Source: Synechococcus sp. UW179A
Lineage (GTDB): Bacteria; Cyanobacteriota; Cyanobacteriia; PCC-6307; Cyanobiaceae
Direction: 5' to 3'
Length of the DNA stretch: 64,000 bases
NCBI RefSeq assembly: GCF_900473965.1
Contig: NZ_UCNJ01000012.1
Span: 62,001 to 126,000, forward strand
In this document: piece after piece, positions 35,629 to 44,187 of the stretch
Position numbering within the stretch: the stretch's first letter is position 1
Layout of the letters: the number at the start of each line of letters is the position of its first letter
Position numbers and translations under genes: made by a program
Notes under the pieces: model-generated
Database searches by the model: none
Seen by the model: only the letters and a program-made list of their open reading frames with translations
Told to the model about the DNA's origin: nothing

Positions 35629-35972
35629 TTGCGTTGCTCGTCATGGCGTTAGCAGTGCCATCAACTCTGGCCAATAGCAATTTGGATCCAATTGTTGAGC
35701 GTGGAGACAGCTTTCGTTATCGATGTGAGGGTGGTCAAACAATCAGGGCGACGTACTACTCACTCAACGATCGTTCACTCAGCTTTGTGCGACTACAGCT
35801 GCCTGATGGTCGTCGTCTTACTCTGCCTGAAGTGATGTCTGCTAGCGGAGCGCGTTTTAGCTCCGATCAAGATGTCATTTGGTGGATTAAGGGTAATAGT
35901 GGTTTCGTTCAGCAGCGCGATGAAAAAGGCAAATGGACTGTCACTTTGAGCTCTTGCGTTGCCGAATATTAG
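35607..35972 (+). CDS. MliC-like secreted lysozyme-inhibitor-type protein
   Basis: The 121-residue protein has a signal peptide (LIALLVMALAVPSTLANS) and one small beta domain. FRYRCEGGQTIRATYYS, FVRLQLPDGRRLTLPEVMSA, SGARFSSDQDVIWWIKGN and a final Cys (TLSSCVAEY) match the MliC/PliC pattern of c-type lysozyme inhibitors, including the Cys pair at both ends. Whether it inhibits lysozyme is not shown. There is no lipobox Cys, so it should be soluble in the periplasm. Its ATG lies 22 bases before the end of the cobW-like gene, in another frame, indicating co-transcription. Confidence 0.72.
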   Translation: MRSTVTLIALLVMALAVPSTLANSNLDPIVERGDSFRYRCEGGQTIRATYYSLNDRSLSFVRLQLPDGRRLTLPEVMSASGARFSSDQDVIWWIKGNSGFVQQRDEKGKWTVTLSSCVAEY

Positions 35973-36167
35973 ATGGACAGTACTTTCTGACTTGATTGCT
36001 GAATGTATCTATATAAACGAAAAGCTTAGACTAATTGTGCTCTTTTCTTTCTCGTTGTCTTGCAAGCAGATTGAACTTAATTAGTTCAGATTGTTCACAT
36101 TTTTGTTGGAAAATCTCCTTTTTGTGGGTCAGGTTTATCCATTGTGCGCAAAGTGTCACTTTTCAGT

Positions 36168-37559
36168 TCAAATGTTTTGCGGCACTTGGTTCTGGCCTGG
36201 GATCTGTTGGGCTTGAATACGATTCCAATCACGCATGATGATCAAGCAGGCCAATACCAAGATGGCTGGCATCCATCCCATCACGACGCGGATCATTCTC
36301 AGGGCCGAAAGCGGTTGCTGTGTTCCCAGACTGGCTTCGTAGCCGCTCCAGCTCAACATCAAACCAAGAACAAAGACCGAAGCTGCGCTACCAAGTTTTT
36401 GGACTTGCACCATGAATGCGGTGATCAATCCTGCTGGATGATCTGTCTCAGCATCGACGGCATCTGGAAGGAATGCCCAGGGCAGCAAATAGGCTGTTGC
36501 TGCATTAATCCCCAGCAGTGTGAGGCTGATTAAAAGAGCAGCAAGAGGGCCTCGATTCACGGCATTCAGTACGTTTGATCCGTCCGGGAATGTGGGTAGC
36601 AGAGTGGCAATCAGACACATCAGGATCCATCCCACTCCGCCGATCTGCAGAGCCCGCAGGCGACTCCAACGCTGTGACACCTGATCCCAGATCCAGATTC
36701 CTGCCATGGCACTGACTTGAAAGGGGATCAGCAGGCCCGTGCTCCAGCTGTGGGGTAGGTGCAGACAATCGGATAAAAAAATGATTGCGACAGGCTGCAT
36801 CAGCTGGAGTGCCCCCCAAAGCAGCAGGTACATCGCCACAACGCGTCGAAAAAAGCCGTTGGCAAAAAGTTGCCTCAATTGAGGCAAAAGAGGACGTCTT
36901 CTGGAACTTGGTCTTCGGCAGCGTGCTGCTGCTGGTGCAAGGCCAACTGCGCTGGCCAAACTCCCAGCGATCAAAATCAAACCCGCTGCAAAACCCAGCA
37001 TCAGGTAACCGGAGCTGCCGCGATGGGTCAGAAAAGCTCCCAGCAAAAGTCCAAGCAAACTGGCGAGCACCGAACCGGTGAACCTGACGCTGTTCAAGCG
37101 TGTGCGCCAGTCCACATTGACGGTGAGTTCTGTTGCAAGAGCCGAATACGGCAGGTTGACTCCTGAGTAGGTCGCTTGAAACAAACTGGCGATGAGTACG
37201 AACCATAGAAACCGCCAAGGGTCCATAAAGGGAGGGACCCACCACATCAGCGTCATGGACACGCCAAGTGGAGCTGCGCTCCAGAGCATCCAGGGAATCC
37301 TCGGTCCTTTCTGATTGACGGTTCGATCACTAATCCAGCCAATCATCTGGTCGCTAAGCACATCCCAGAGCCGCACTACCATCAAGACGGTTCCTGCCAG
37401 CCAGGCAGGAAGTCCTGCAATGTCTGTGTAGAACAGGAATAAGTAGAATCCAACAATGGCAGTGGCCATGCCAGTTCCTGCGTCGCCAATGCCATAGGCC
37501 GTCAGCACACGCCGTTGCAACGGCGCGGCTGACAGAGCGATGTCAAGTGGATCGCTCAT
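36168..37559 (-). CDS. GPH-family MFS sugar/cation symporter
   Basis: The 463-residue protein has about 12 membrane segments and the N-terminal signature of the glycoside-pentoside-hexuronide:cation symporters: YGIGDAGTGMATAIVGFYLF, VVRLWDVLSDQMIGWISDR (the conserved Asp-rich loop) and ATYSGVNLPYSALATELT. The substrate cannot be told; sugars or glycosides are usual, and some cyanobacterial members may carry other solutes. The gene is on the minus strand next to an L,D-transpeptidase-like gene, both ends being free of overlap. The G+C content is typical of the core. Confidence 0.85.
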   Translation of the reverse strand: MSDPLDIALSAAPLQRRVLTAYGIGDAGTGMATAIVGFYLFLFYTDIAGLPAWLAGTVLMVVRLWDVLSDQMIGWISDRTVNQKGPRIPWMLWSAAPLGVSMTLMWWVPPFMDPWRFLWFVLIASLFQATYSGVNLPYSALATELTVNVDWRTRLNSVRFTGSVLASLLGLLLGAFLTHRGSSGYLMLGFAAGLILIAGSLASAVGLAPAAARCRRPSSRRRPLLPQLRQLFANGFFRRVVAMYLLLWGALQLMQPVAIIFLSDCLHLPHSWSTGLLIPFQVSAMAGIWIWDQVSQRWSRLRALQIGGVGWILMCLIATLLPTFPDGSNVLNAVNRGPLAALLISLTLLGINAATAYLLPWAFLPDAVDAETDHPAGLITAFMVQVQKLGSAASVFVLGLMLSWSGYEASLGTQQPLSALRMIRVVMGWMPAILVLACLIIMRDWNRIQAQQIPGQNQVPQNI

Positions 37560-37637
37560 GCCATAAAAGAACGGAACTACCCCTCAGAGTGACAAGGGCT
37601 TTCACAAGTTGCAGTCTTCGCTCTGATTGAGTTGGCG

Positions 37638-38234
37638 CTAGTCGGTGACGACCAGTTGTTTCGTGCCGCTGCTTTCGATCAGTTGAGCCAGTTCGAGCAT
37701 GTCGGACCTGTTGACCAGTCCGATGCAGCCGAGCGTGCCGCTGTTGGCGTTCTGAAGACCTGCGCTGGGATCCAGATGAATCCCCAGCACTCTGCGACCG
37801 GTAGTGAATGTCGGCTCGATGCTGATCCATACAGGACCAAGTTCGGGGTAGTGGCCATCGGTCAACGGTTCGACAACACCCACGCTGTAATTCCCGATCG
37901 GTAGGGGAGCACGGCTTCCGAGTTGGTCACGATTGGCGTTCTGACGGTTTGCCCTGCCGCTGAGGGCATCAAAACGACGCATGGGTTCGCCAGGAATCTC
38001 AATTTTGAGATTCCAAATGGGATCTCCGGTTGTTTGCAGCCGCCGATTGGTGCGTTCCAGAACGAGGGTGGGAACAGGATCTGGCGTTGGGGCTACAGGT
38101 TCAAGCAAGGCCATCAAGGACTGGCGTTTGAACGGTTTGGCTTCAGCCATCAGACCTGTCCCTGCCAGAACCATGGCCAGGGTCAGACCTGAGAGCAGGC
38201 TGCTGAACAGTGGGCGAGTTCTGGCGATTTGCAT
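37638..38234 (-). CDS. L,D-transpeptidase-like (YkuD) exported protein
   Basis: The 198-residue protein has a signal peptide (GLTLAMVLAGTGLMAEA) and a YkuD-type catalytic domain: APLPIGNYSVGVVEP, then RVLGIHLDP, and the Cys motif SGTLGCIGLVNRSDM. Canonical enzymes have SHGC(I/V)R; here the residue before GC is Leu rather than His, and the Arg after it is Gly, so activity is uncertain. By family it would crosslink peptidoglycan or attach proteins to it in the periplasm. The neighbours on the same strand are a GPH-type transporter and an ICMT-like protein. Confidence 0.78.
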   Translation of the reverse strand: MQIARTRPLFSSLLSGLTLAMVLAGTGLMAEAKPFKRQSLMALLEPVAPTPDPVPTLVLERTNRRLQTTGDPIWNLKIEIPGEPMRRFDALSGRANRQNANRDQLGSRAPLPIGNYSVGVVEPLTDGHYPELGPVWISIEPTFTTGRRVLGIHLDPSAGLQNANSGTLGCIGLVNRSDMLELAQLIESSGTKQLVVTD

Positions 38235-38303
38235 CCCGTTGGCAGAAAAACGTGCCTTTCCTAAGGGAAATGATTATCGCTTGATAAATGAATAAACGGT
38301 TGT

Positions 38304-38852
38304 TCAGCTGGCCTCGAGTCGGCGCCAGTCCAGGCCAGGGCAATGAGCAACGATGGCTGCCGTCGTTTTCATGTAGTCCGCATAGGAGGGAAGCACTCGA
38401 AGCAGTGCGCGTTCCTCGCGTCGAGCCTTGCCTATAAGCACAGAGACCAGAGCGAGAAATAGCAGCAGATGGAACAGGCTCGCTAACGCGATCACCACTC
38501 CCAGAGAACAGACCAGTACCGCTCGATAGAGGGGATGCCTACAGCTTGCGTAGACCCCTGTTGTGATCAGAACGGCTCCCGGTTTTGGATCTGGCAATGG
38601 AGAAAGGCTGGGCCCCAGCGTTAGAAATCCCTGGACGGCCAAGCTCAGACCGATGGCCAGGGTGATCAGGCCCATGAGTTGAGCAGCATGAGGCCAGGTG
38701 ATCCCGAAGAAGGCAGGCTTGGGCCATCCGGGTATCAGATGGCAGGTGATCAGAGCCAGCTGCGCCAGCAACCACCACTCACCGCGTCGGTTGTTGATCC
38801 ATCCTTCCCAGCTCAGCCCCCAGCCTGTGAACGCTTGTTTCCAGTCGGTCAC
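38304..38852 (-). CDS. ICMT-like membrane methyltransferase family protein
   Basis: The 182-residue protein has four or five membrane helices (LLAQLALITCHLIPGW, MGLITLAIGLSLAVQGF, VLVCSLGVVIALASLFHLLL) and the motif TTGVYASCRHPLYRAVLVC, which corresponds to the RHPxY SAM-binding motif of the isoprenylcysteine carboxyl methyltransferase family. A conserved EERALLRVLPSYADYMKTT follows. The substrate is unknown; bacterial members methylate varied lipophilic or small substrates. The start at 38852 lies about 75 bases from the divergent SDR gene. Confidence 0.82.
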   Translation of the reverse strand: MTDWKQAFTGWGLSWEGWINNRRGEWWLLAQLALITCHLIPGWPKPAFFGITWPHAAQLMGLITLAIGLSLAVQGFLTLGPSLSPLPDPKPGAVLITTGVYASCRHPLYRAVLVCSLGVVIALASLFHLLLFLALVSVLIGKARREERALLRVLPSYADYMKTTAAIVAHCPGLDWRRLEAS

Positions 38853-38926
38853 GGCGGGGTGGCTCCACGACGGCTAAGGCTGTCCCGTCAATGGGACCAT
38901 GCTTCAATCCTGACCTCCCATGAACC

Positions 38927-39631
38927 ATGAGAACCGTTGTGATCACGGGTTCCAACCGGGGAATTGGAGCTGCGGTGGCTCGCACGCTGATCAAGCAGGG
39001 GCATCAGCTCTGCCTGGCAGTGCGGGATCCCGAGAGCTTGCTGGGAACTGATCTGGATCCAGGTCAAGCTCCCGCCCGCCTCATGTCATGCCCTTATGAC
39101 GCTCGCGTTCCAGAGAATGCCCAACGGGTCGTCGATGCGACTATGAGCCGGTTTGGATGCCTTGACACGCTCATTCACTGCGCCGGCATCCTGCGTCATA
39201 CGCCCTTGCTGTTCAGTGCGGAGCAACAGTCTGAACCGGATGAGCTCTGGACGGTGAACGTGATGGGTCCCTGGTGGTTGACCCGCGCTGCTTGGCCGGC
39301 ACTTGTCGAGTCTGGCCGGGGGCGTATTCAGGTGCTGGTTTCGATGAGCGGCAAGCGCTGCAAAGGAACCCTCGCCGGTTATACCGCTAGCAAATTCGCA
39401 CTGATGGGCCTCTGCCAGACCATGCGCAACGAGGGTTGGGAGAAGGGCATTCGCGTGACCGCCGTCTGTCCTGGCTGGGTCAATACCCAGATGGCCGCAG
39501 GGGTCAAGGCCATGCCTCCCGAGCAAATGACACAGCCTGAGGATTTGGCCAGCCTCTGCGCGCATCTGCTGACGCTGCCATCGGCGGCAGTCCCTTTTGA
39601 GTGCGCCGTTAATGCCTCGCTTGAGCGTTGA
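38927..39631 (+). CDS. Short-chain dehydrogenase/reductase
   Basis: The 234-residue NAD(P)-dependent oxidoreductase shows the cofactor loop TGSNRGIG at residues 7-14, the HCAG segment (LIHCAGIL) in place of NNAG, and the catalytic tetrad with N111 (VNVMGP), S139, Y152 and K156 in GYTASKFALMG. The length is standard. The substrate cannot be inferred. It diverges from the ICMT-like gene and converges directly on a small secreted-protein gene with no spacing. Confidence 0.9.
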   Translation: MRTVVITGSNRGIGAAVARTLIKQGHQLCLAVRDPESLLGTDLDPGQAPARLMSCPYDARVPENAQRVVDATMSRFGCLDTLIHCAGILRHTPLLFSAEQQSEPDELWTVNVMGPWWLTRAAWPALVESGRGRIQVLVSMSGKRCKGTLAGYTASKFALMGLCQTMRNEGWEKGIRVTAVCPGWVNTQMAAGVKAMPPEQMTQPEDLASLCAHLLTLPSAAVPFECAVNASLER

Positions 39632-39982
39632 TCAATCCAAAGGGATCTCCCCTCGGGCACAAACGTCATTCCAGCAAAGCGTTCGTTCCGCGATCCAACG
39701 AGCCTGAACGCCTGTCCAGTCGCCATGGTCATTGAGCTGCATCTTCATGCGGCCGCTGCCGTCATGGTGAAAACGTACGGTCTTGTTTTCGAACGCCAGC
39801 TGCCAGCTCCTTCCCGGTTGATCGCTTTCATAGCGACAGTTCTGCCACTCCTGATGCTGTTGCCTGCATTCAACAGGCACGCTGAACGCTGGCCTGGCTG
39901 GTGCTGCCATGCCAAGACCCGACGCAACCAGCAGGCTGGCTTGGCTCAAATTGCGGATCAGTGGAGCCAGTGGATGGGGCAC
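39632..39982 (-). CDS. Small exported hypothetical protein
   Basis: The 116-residue protein begins with a signal peptide (LSQASLLVASGLGMAAPARP). A compact domain follows with four Cys (VECRQQHQEWQNC, TLCWNDVC) that could form two disulfides, and beta-type segments (WQLAFENKTVRFHHDG). It is predicted to be periplasmic. I do not recognise the family. The stop abuts the convergent SDR gene and the start lies 100 bases from purS on the other strand. Confidence 0.65.
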   Translation of the reverse strand: MPHPLAPLIRNLSQASLLVASGLGMAAPARPAFSVPVECRQQHQEWQNCRYESDQPGRSWQLAFENKTVRFHHDGSGRMKMQLNDHGDWTGVQARWIAERTLCWNDVCARGEIPLD

Positions 39983-40081
39983 GGACTAGCCGTCGCAGCA
40001 AGGGTCTTTTTCAACCTGCATTTCGTGGAAAGAAAGCGGCCCCCTGGCCTGTCAATATTTAACAATTGCCGCTCGGAGCCC

Positions 40082-40336
40082 GTGCCGCGTTACCAAGCCC
40101 GCGTTCTGGTGCACCTGCGCCCATCGGTTCTCGATCCAGCCGGTGAGGCTGCCAGGGCTGCCGCGTCCCGCCTTGGTGTGGATGGTGTGGAGCGACTGCG
40201 CATCGGTAAGGCTGTTGAGCTGGAGCTGGAGGCATCGGATGAGGCTGAAGCACGCCGAAACCTTGAGCTGCTCAGTGATCGGCTACTCGCCAATCCTGTG
40301 ATCGAGAACTGGACTCTTGAGCTGACCCAGCCATGA
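40082..40336 (+). CDS. purS: Phosphoribosylformylglycinamidine synthase subunit PurS
   Basis: PurS is the small structural subunit that joins PurL and PurQ in the FGAM synthase complex of purine synthesis. From GTG 40082 it has 84 residues, with [36 protein letters not shown] and [14 protein letters not shown] as family landmarks. The frame stays open far upstream to 39725, but that part is antisense to another gene. Its TGA overlaps the purQ ATG (ATGA), so the two are translated together. Confidence 0.93.
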   Translation: MPRYQARVLVHLRPSVLDPAGEAARAAASRLGVDGVERLRIGKAVELELEASDEAEARRNLELLSDRLLANPVIENWTLELTQP

Positions 40337-40986
40337 CCATCGGGGTTGTCGTTTTCCCAGGATCGAACTGTGACCGTGATGTGCGTTGGGCTACCGAGGG
40401 CTGCCTGGGGATGCCCACGCGTTATCTCTGGCATGAGGAACGGGATCTGAGTGGCCTTGATGCGGTTGTTCTTCCCGGTGGCTTCAGTTACGGCGACTAT
40501 CTGCGCTGTGGAGCGATTGCCAGGTTTGCTCCAGTCCTTGAATCACTGCTCAGTTTCGCCTCATCAGGAGGCCGGGTGCTGGGCATCTGCAATGGTTTCC
40601 AGGTGTTGACAGAACTTGGACTTCTGCCTGGAGCGCTCACCCGCAACCGGGATCTTCATTTCATCTGTGAAGACACCACTCTTTCTGTGGTGAGTGATCG
40701 CTCTCCATGGCTGTGCTCCCGTGGCCGTGGCAGTCAGTTTTCCTTGCCAATTGCCCACGGAGAAGGGCGTTACCAATGCAGCGATGACACGCTGAAGCAG
40801 CTTCAGGATGATGACGCCATCGCCCTGCAGTACTGCGTGAACCCCAATGGCTCTGTGGGCGATATCGCCGGCATCACCAATGCCTCCGGTTCGGTGCTCG
40901 GATTGATGCCCCATCCTGAGCGCGCCTGTGATCAACAGACCGGTGGCACTGCAGGTCGAGCCATCCTGGAAGCGCTGCTCTCCTGA
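40333..40986 (+). CDS. purQ: Phosphoribosylformylglycinamidine synthase subunit PurQ
   Basis: PurQ is the glutaminase subunit that supplies ammonia to PurL. The 217-residue class I amidotransferase has [39 protein letters not shown], the nucleophile Cys in [15 protein letters not shown] and the His/Glu pair in [16 protein letters not shown]. The length is standard. It overlaps purS by four bases, and the S66 carboxypeptidase gene follows after three bases; the first two form a functional unit, the third is probably only co-transcribed. Confidence 0.97.
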   Translation: MTIGVVVFPGSNCDRDVRWATEGCLGMPTRYLWHEERDLSGLDAVVLPGGFSYGDYLRCGAIARFAPVLESLLSFASSGGRVLGICNGFQVLTELGLLPGALTRNRDLHFICEDTTLSVVSDRSPWLCSRGRGSQFSLPIAHGEGRYQCSDDTLKQLQDDDAIALQYCVNPNGSVGDIAGITNASGSVLGLMPHPERACDQQTGGTAGRAILEALLS

Positions 40987-40989
40987 CCC

Positions 40990-41967
40990 ATGCGTCGTCG
41001 TTCTCTGTTGGCGCTGGCTCTCTCCGCCGGCTCGGGAGTTGCTGTGTCTTTTGCGGGAGGCCATACCAAAGCCGCCTCCAACTCAAGTCAACCTCCTCGG
41101 CCGGTTCCTCCCCTTCGCCCTGGTTCTCGGCTTAGAGCCATCAATCCAGGCACCTGGATGGATCCTGAAACAGATTTCACGCCATTGCTGCAGCGATGCG
41201 CCGCCCAAGGCTGGGTTCTTGAAATTCCAGAAAGCGTTAAAGGCCAGTGGCAATGGTTTTCCGCCACTGATGCTCAACGACGTGCGTCGATCGAGGAGGC
41301 CTGGAATGATCCCTCTCTCTCTGGTGTTGTTTATGTGGGAGGTGGCTGGGGTGCTGCGCGTGTGCTGGAGTCTGGACTGCGGTTTCCCAAGCGACCGTTC
41401 TGGTCTCTGGGATTTTCAGATAGCAGTGCCCTGCTGCTCGCGCAGTGGCAGGCCGGACTGCTAGGAGCCATCCATGGCTCTGCCTGGGGAGTGGAGGAAC
41501 AGTGGCAGCGCACGGTTGACCTGCTGAGTGGACGACCGACGCAACCCCTCCAAGGACGAGGATTACGCGGTCGTTTGGCACGGGGGCGACTGGTCGTGAC
41601 CAACCTCACAGTTGCCACCCATTTGATTGGCACCCGTTGGTTCCCCTCGCTTAAGGGAGCGATTCTGGTGCTGGAGGATGTGGGCGAAGCGCCCTATCGA
41701 GTCGATCGAATGCTCACCCAGTGGCGCAGCGCAGGTCTGTTCAAAGGTTTGGCTGGAGTGGCATGTGGTCGCTTTCGTTGGAAGGAAGACGACGTTCTGC
41801 CTGGAGATTTCTCTATGGCGGAAATCCTTGAGGAACGCCTGAGTGATCTCGGCGTGCCTCTGGTGATGGATCTTCCTCTTGGCCATGGTTTACCGAACAT
41901 GGCACTTCCTCTGGGACGCGAAGCATTGCTCAATGCACAATCAGGACAACTCACACTGCAGGCCTGA
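40990..41967 (+). CDS. LD-carboxypeptidase (peptidase S66), exported
   Basis: The 325-residue protein is a member of the muramoyltetrapeptide LD-carboxypeptidase family, which trims the terminal D-Ala during peptidoglycan recycling. The N-terminus MRRRSLLALALSAGSGVAVS looks like a secretion signal, Tat-like with only an Arg run. The catalytic Ser is in WSLGFSDSSALLLAQW, the Glu in LVLEDVGEAPYRVDRML, and the His in LPLGHGLPNMALPLG. Most relatives are cytosolic, so the signal suggests periplasmic action here. It lies three bases after purQ. Confidence 0.88.
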   Translation: MRRRSLLALALSAGSGVAVSFAGGHTKAASNSSQPPRPVPPLRPGSRLRAINPGTWMDPETDFTPLLQRCAAQGWVLEIPESVKGQWQWFSATDAQRRASIEEAWNDPSLSGVVYVGGGWGAARVLESGLRFPKRPFWSLGFSDSSALLLAQWQAGLLGAIHGSAWGVEEQWQRTVDLLSGRPTQPLQGRGLRGRLARGRLVVTNLTVATHLIGTRWFPSLKGAILVLEDVGEAPYRVDRMLTQWRSAGLFKGLAGVACGRFRWKEDDVLPGDFSMAEILEERLSDLGVPLVMDLPLGHGLPNMALPLGREALLNAQSGQLTLQA

Positions 41968-41977
41968 AGGGCTTCTT

Positions 41978-42658
41978 TCAGAGGCTGTTGCTTAGATGAT
42001 TCTTTCTGCTTTTGCGTCCTGAACTTTTTCTCAATAGCAAGTCCATTGGAATAATCCCAATACTCAAATAGGGAACCAGCTGCGGCGAAAATTCAGCAAC
42101 AAGACCAAATAATAGAAATGCGGTAACGAAGCTTGCACCACGATATTTTTTAAGTCCTGAGTTTTCACTCCGCTCCAGGAGTACTGACGGCTCTAGCAGC
42201 TCTGGCTTGTTCCATGCATGGATTGCTACAAGCCCTCCAATGCCGCTGATCAGTGCGAGAGTCCACCAGTAAAAAAGGCCAATCCCATTGGGTTCAGTCA
42301 GCTGACCATCATTTAAAGAGCCGTAGAGTGCTGTGGGCCAGGGTAGAAAGACAATCAATGCCATCCAAAATGAATTCAACCAGAAAATTGTTCCATCAAA
42401 AGCCCTCATCGAATTGAAGACCTGATTGTGCTTAATCCAGAGTACGGAAAGGATTAAAAAGCTAAACCAAAAAGCTAAGATCTGAGATGAGTTGTCGCTG
42501 ATTAGTTTCCACATTGATTCTCCATTCGCCGCTTTGATATCTACTAGTGGAAGTAGTTGAAGGGTAATTGCAATTGCAACGACTGCATCTGTGAAATTGA
42601 TTAATCGTTCGAATGATCGCCGCTGAGCAGGCGAGATTGAATTTTCGATGCCGTCCAT
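41978..42658 (-). CDS. TMEM175-like (DUF1211) potassium channel family protein
   Basis: The 226-residue protein has six membrane segments. The first carries the family signature FERLINFTDAVVAIAITLQL, where FTD corresponds to the FSD pore motif of TMEM175 channels. ILAFWFSFLILSVLWIKHN follows, with the conserved WIKHN segment. Bacterial TMEM175 proteins are K+-permeable channels, so ion conduction is likely by family. The composition is AT-rich relative to purQ and to the aldolase genes, so it may be an acquired gene. The C-terminus is basic (RKSSGRKSRKNHL). Confidence 0.8.
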   Translation of the reverse strand: MDGIENSISPAQRRSFERLINFTDAVVAIAITLQLLPLVDIKAANGESMWKLISDNSSQILAFWFSFLILSVLWIKHNQVFNSMRAFDGTIFWLNSFWMALIVFLPWPTALYGSLNDGQLTEPNGIGLFYWWTLALISGIGGLVAIHAWNKPELLEPSVLLERSENSGLKKYRGASFVTAFLLFGLVAEFSPQLVPYLSIGIIPMDLLLRKSSGRKSRKNHLSNSL

Positions 42659-42931
42659 TCGAGATTGATCAGGGATTTCTATGGTAGAGCTCTGCTCGCG
42701 ACGGTCTCTGGGATTTGTTAATCGTTGATTGCTCTTTTCATTGAGTCAGGTTTTGTGAGCATCTTGGTTTAATTCTTTGTTTTTTGGTTTTTCAAGAGGA
42801 GCTTTTTAAGGATGTTGAGTAGATAAAATGCATTAGATTGTTTGTTTTTGGAATTACACTTGCATCAAATTAATAACAATTGATGGAGTTTTTAGTTGTT
42901 TTTGAAGCTTTGAGGCGATCGATGAACGGCC
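42659..42931. other. AT-rich intergenic region between TMEM175-like gene and aldolase terminator
   Basis: This stretch of about 270 bases, extending to about 330 with the terminator, has no open frame worth calling. The promoter of the TMEM175-like gene (minus strand) must lie in its left part. No RNA gene is visible. Confidence 0.4.
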
Positions 42932-42957
42932 AAAAAAAAGGGGCCTGATGGCCCCTT
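42932..42957 (-). terminator. Intrinsic terminator of the class II aldolase gene
   Basis: The perfect 8-bp stem AAGGGGCC (42938-42945) / GGCCCCTT (42950-42957) closes a TGAT loop, and the minus-strand transcript then reads an eight-base U-run (complement of 42932-42939). It lies 30 bases after the aldolase stop. Confidence 0.94.
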
Positions 42958-42986
42958 GTGATGCAAGTTGTGTGATCACAAGTTGA

Positions 42987-44060
42987 TCAGACAGCAACGG
43001 CCGCTTTGGGATCCAGTGCACCCTTGGCGTAGAGGCCTGCGTAGTAGGTGATGCTCTGCTGTTGAATCTTGCTGGCATTGCCTGCTGCCCAGAACTGCTG
43101 ATAGCGGTCGAGGCAGACCTGCTTCATGTATTTGCGAGCAGGCTTGTTGAAATGGCGGGGATCAAAATTGGCTGGATCAGCGATCGCGGCTTCGCGCACG
43201 GCTGCAGTGAAAGCAAGGCGATTGTCGGTATCGATGTTCACTTTGCGAACACCGTTGCGAATCCCTTCCTGGATTTCCTCAACAGGAACTCCATAGGTTT
43301 CTGGGATTGAACCGCCATGCTTGTTAATCATCTCCAGCCACTCCTGGGGAACTGAAGAAGATCCGTGCATCACAAGGTGCGTGTTGGGTATGGCCTTGTG
43401 AATCTCGGCGATTCGGCTGATGGCCAGCACTTCACCCGTGGGTTTGCGGGTGAATTTGTAAGCACCATGGCTGGTCCCGATCGCGATGGCCAGAGCGTCA
43501 CACTTGGTTTTGGCCACGAAATCTGCGGCTTCTGCTGGATCGGTGAGCAACATGTCCTTGGAGAGTTCGCCCTCGAAGCCATGGCCATCTTCAGCCTCGC
43601 CTTTTCCGGTCTCCAGTGAGCCAAGGCAGCCCAGCTCTCCTTCGACACTCACGCCAACGGAGTGGGCGAAATCAACAACTTGCTTCGTAACTGCAACGTT
43701 GTAGTCGTAACTGGCTGGTGTTTTGGCGTCAGCTTCCAACGATCCATCCATCATCACGGAAGTGAATCCATTAATCGCTGCCGAATAGCAAGTGTCAGGA
43801 GCATTGCCATGGTCCTGGTGCATCACCACTGGGATGTGGGGATAGGTTTCGGTTGCGGCCAGGATCAGGTGGCGTAGAAAAATTTCGCCCGCATAGCTGC
43901 GTGCGCCACGGGAAGCCTGCAGGATGACCGGACTGTCGGTCTCGTCGGCCGCTTCCATAATTGCCTGCACCTGCTCAAGGTTGTTGACATTGAATGCAGG
44001 GATGCCGTAGCCGTTTTCGGCAGCGTGGTCGAGCAAAAGCCGAAGCGGAACGAGCGCCAT
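42987..44060 (-). CDS. fba: Fructose-bisphosphate aldolase, class II
   Basis: This Zn-dependent aldolase condenses DHAP with glyceraldehyde-3-phosphate or erythrose-4-phosphate in the Calvin cycle and gluconeogenesis. The 357-residue protein shows [20 protein letters not shown], the Zn His in [56 protein letters not shown] and [20 protein letters not shown]. Length and motifs fit the cyanobacterial CbbA type. An intrinsic terminator belonging to the upstream class I aldolase gene ends only 11 bases before its ATG, which is unusual. It ends in its own strong terminator. Confidence 0.97.
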   Translation of the reverse strand: MALVPLRLLLDHAAENGYGIPAFNVNNLEQVQAIMEAADETDSPVILQASRGARSYAGEIFLRHLILAATETYPHIPVVMHQDHGNAPDTCYSAAINGFTSVMMDGSLEADAKTPASYDYNVAVTKQVVDFAHSVGVSVEGELGCLGSLETGKGEAEDGHGFEGELSKDMLLTDPAEAADFVAKTKCDALAIAIGTSHGAYKFTRKPTGEVLAISRIAEIHKAIPNTHLVMHGSSSVPQEWLEMINKHGGSIPETYGVPVEEIQEGIRNGVRKVNIDTDNRLAFTAAVREAAIADPANFDPRHFNKPARKYMKQVCLDRYQQFWAAGNASKIQQQSITYYAGLYAKGALDPKAAVAV

Positions 44061-44071
44061 AGAGAAAGTCC

Positions 44072-44108
44072 AAAAAAAAGCCCTATCGGACTAAAAGGTC
44101 CGTAGGGC
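44072..44108 (-). terminator. Intrinsic terminator just upstream of the class II aldolase start
   Basis: Read on the minus strand, GCCCTACGGACC pairs with the later GTCCGATAGGGC (one mismatch) around TTTTA, and eight U residues follow (complement of 44072-44079). It is placed 80 bases after the class I aldolase stop and 11 bases before the class II aldolase ATG at 44060. It ends the upstream transcript and might also act in the leader of the class II gene. Confidence 0.9.
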
Positions 44109-44187
44109 CGAGACTTTACCTGAGTAGTGTTCAATTTGTCACGCACGCCTGTGGCGCAAGTGGCGTCAGGTTGTGCGTGATGGTGAA

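Noticed and set aside
39725-40081. Long N-terminal extension of the purS frame
   Set aside because: The extra 119 codons are antisense to a secreted-protein gene and have no PurS similarity; the GTG at 40082 gives the standard length.
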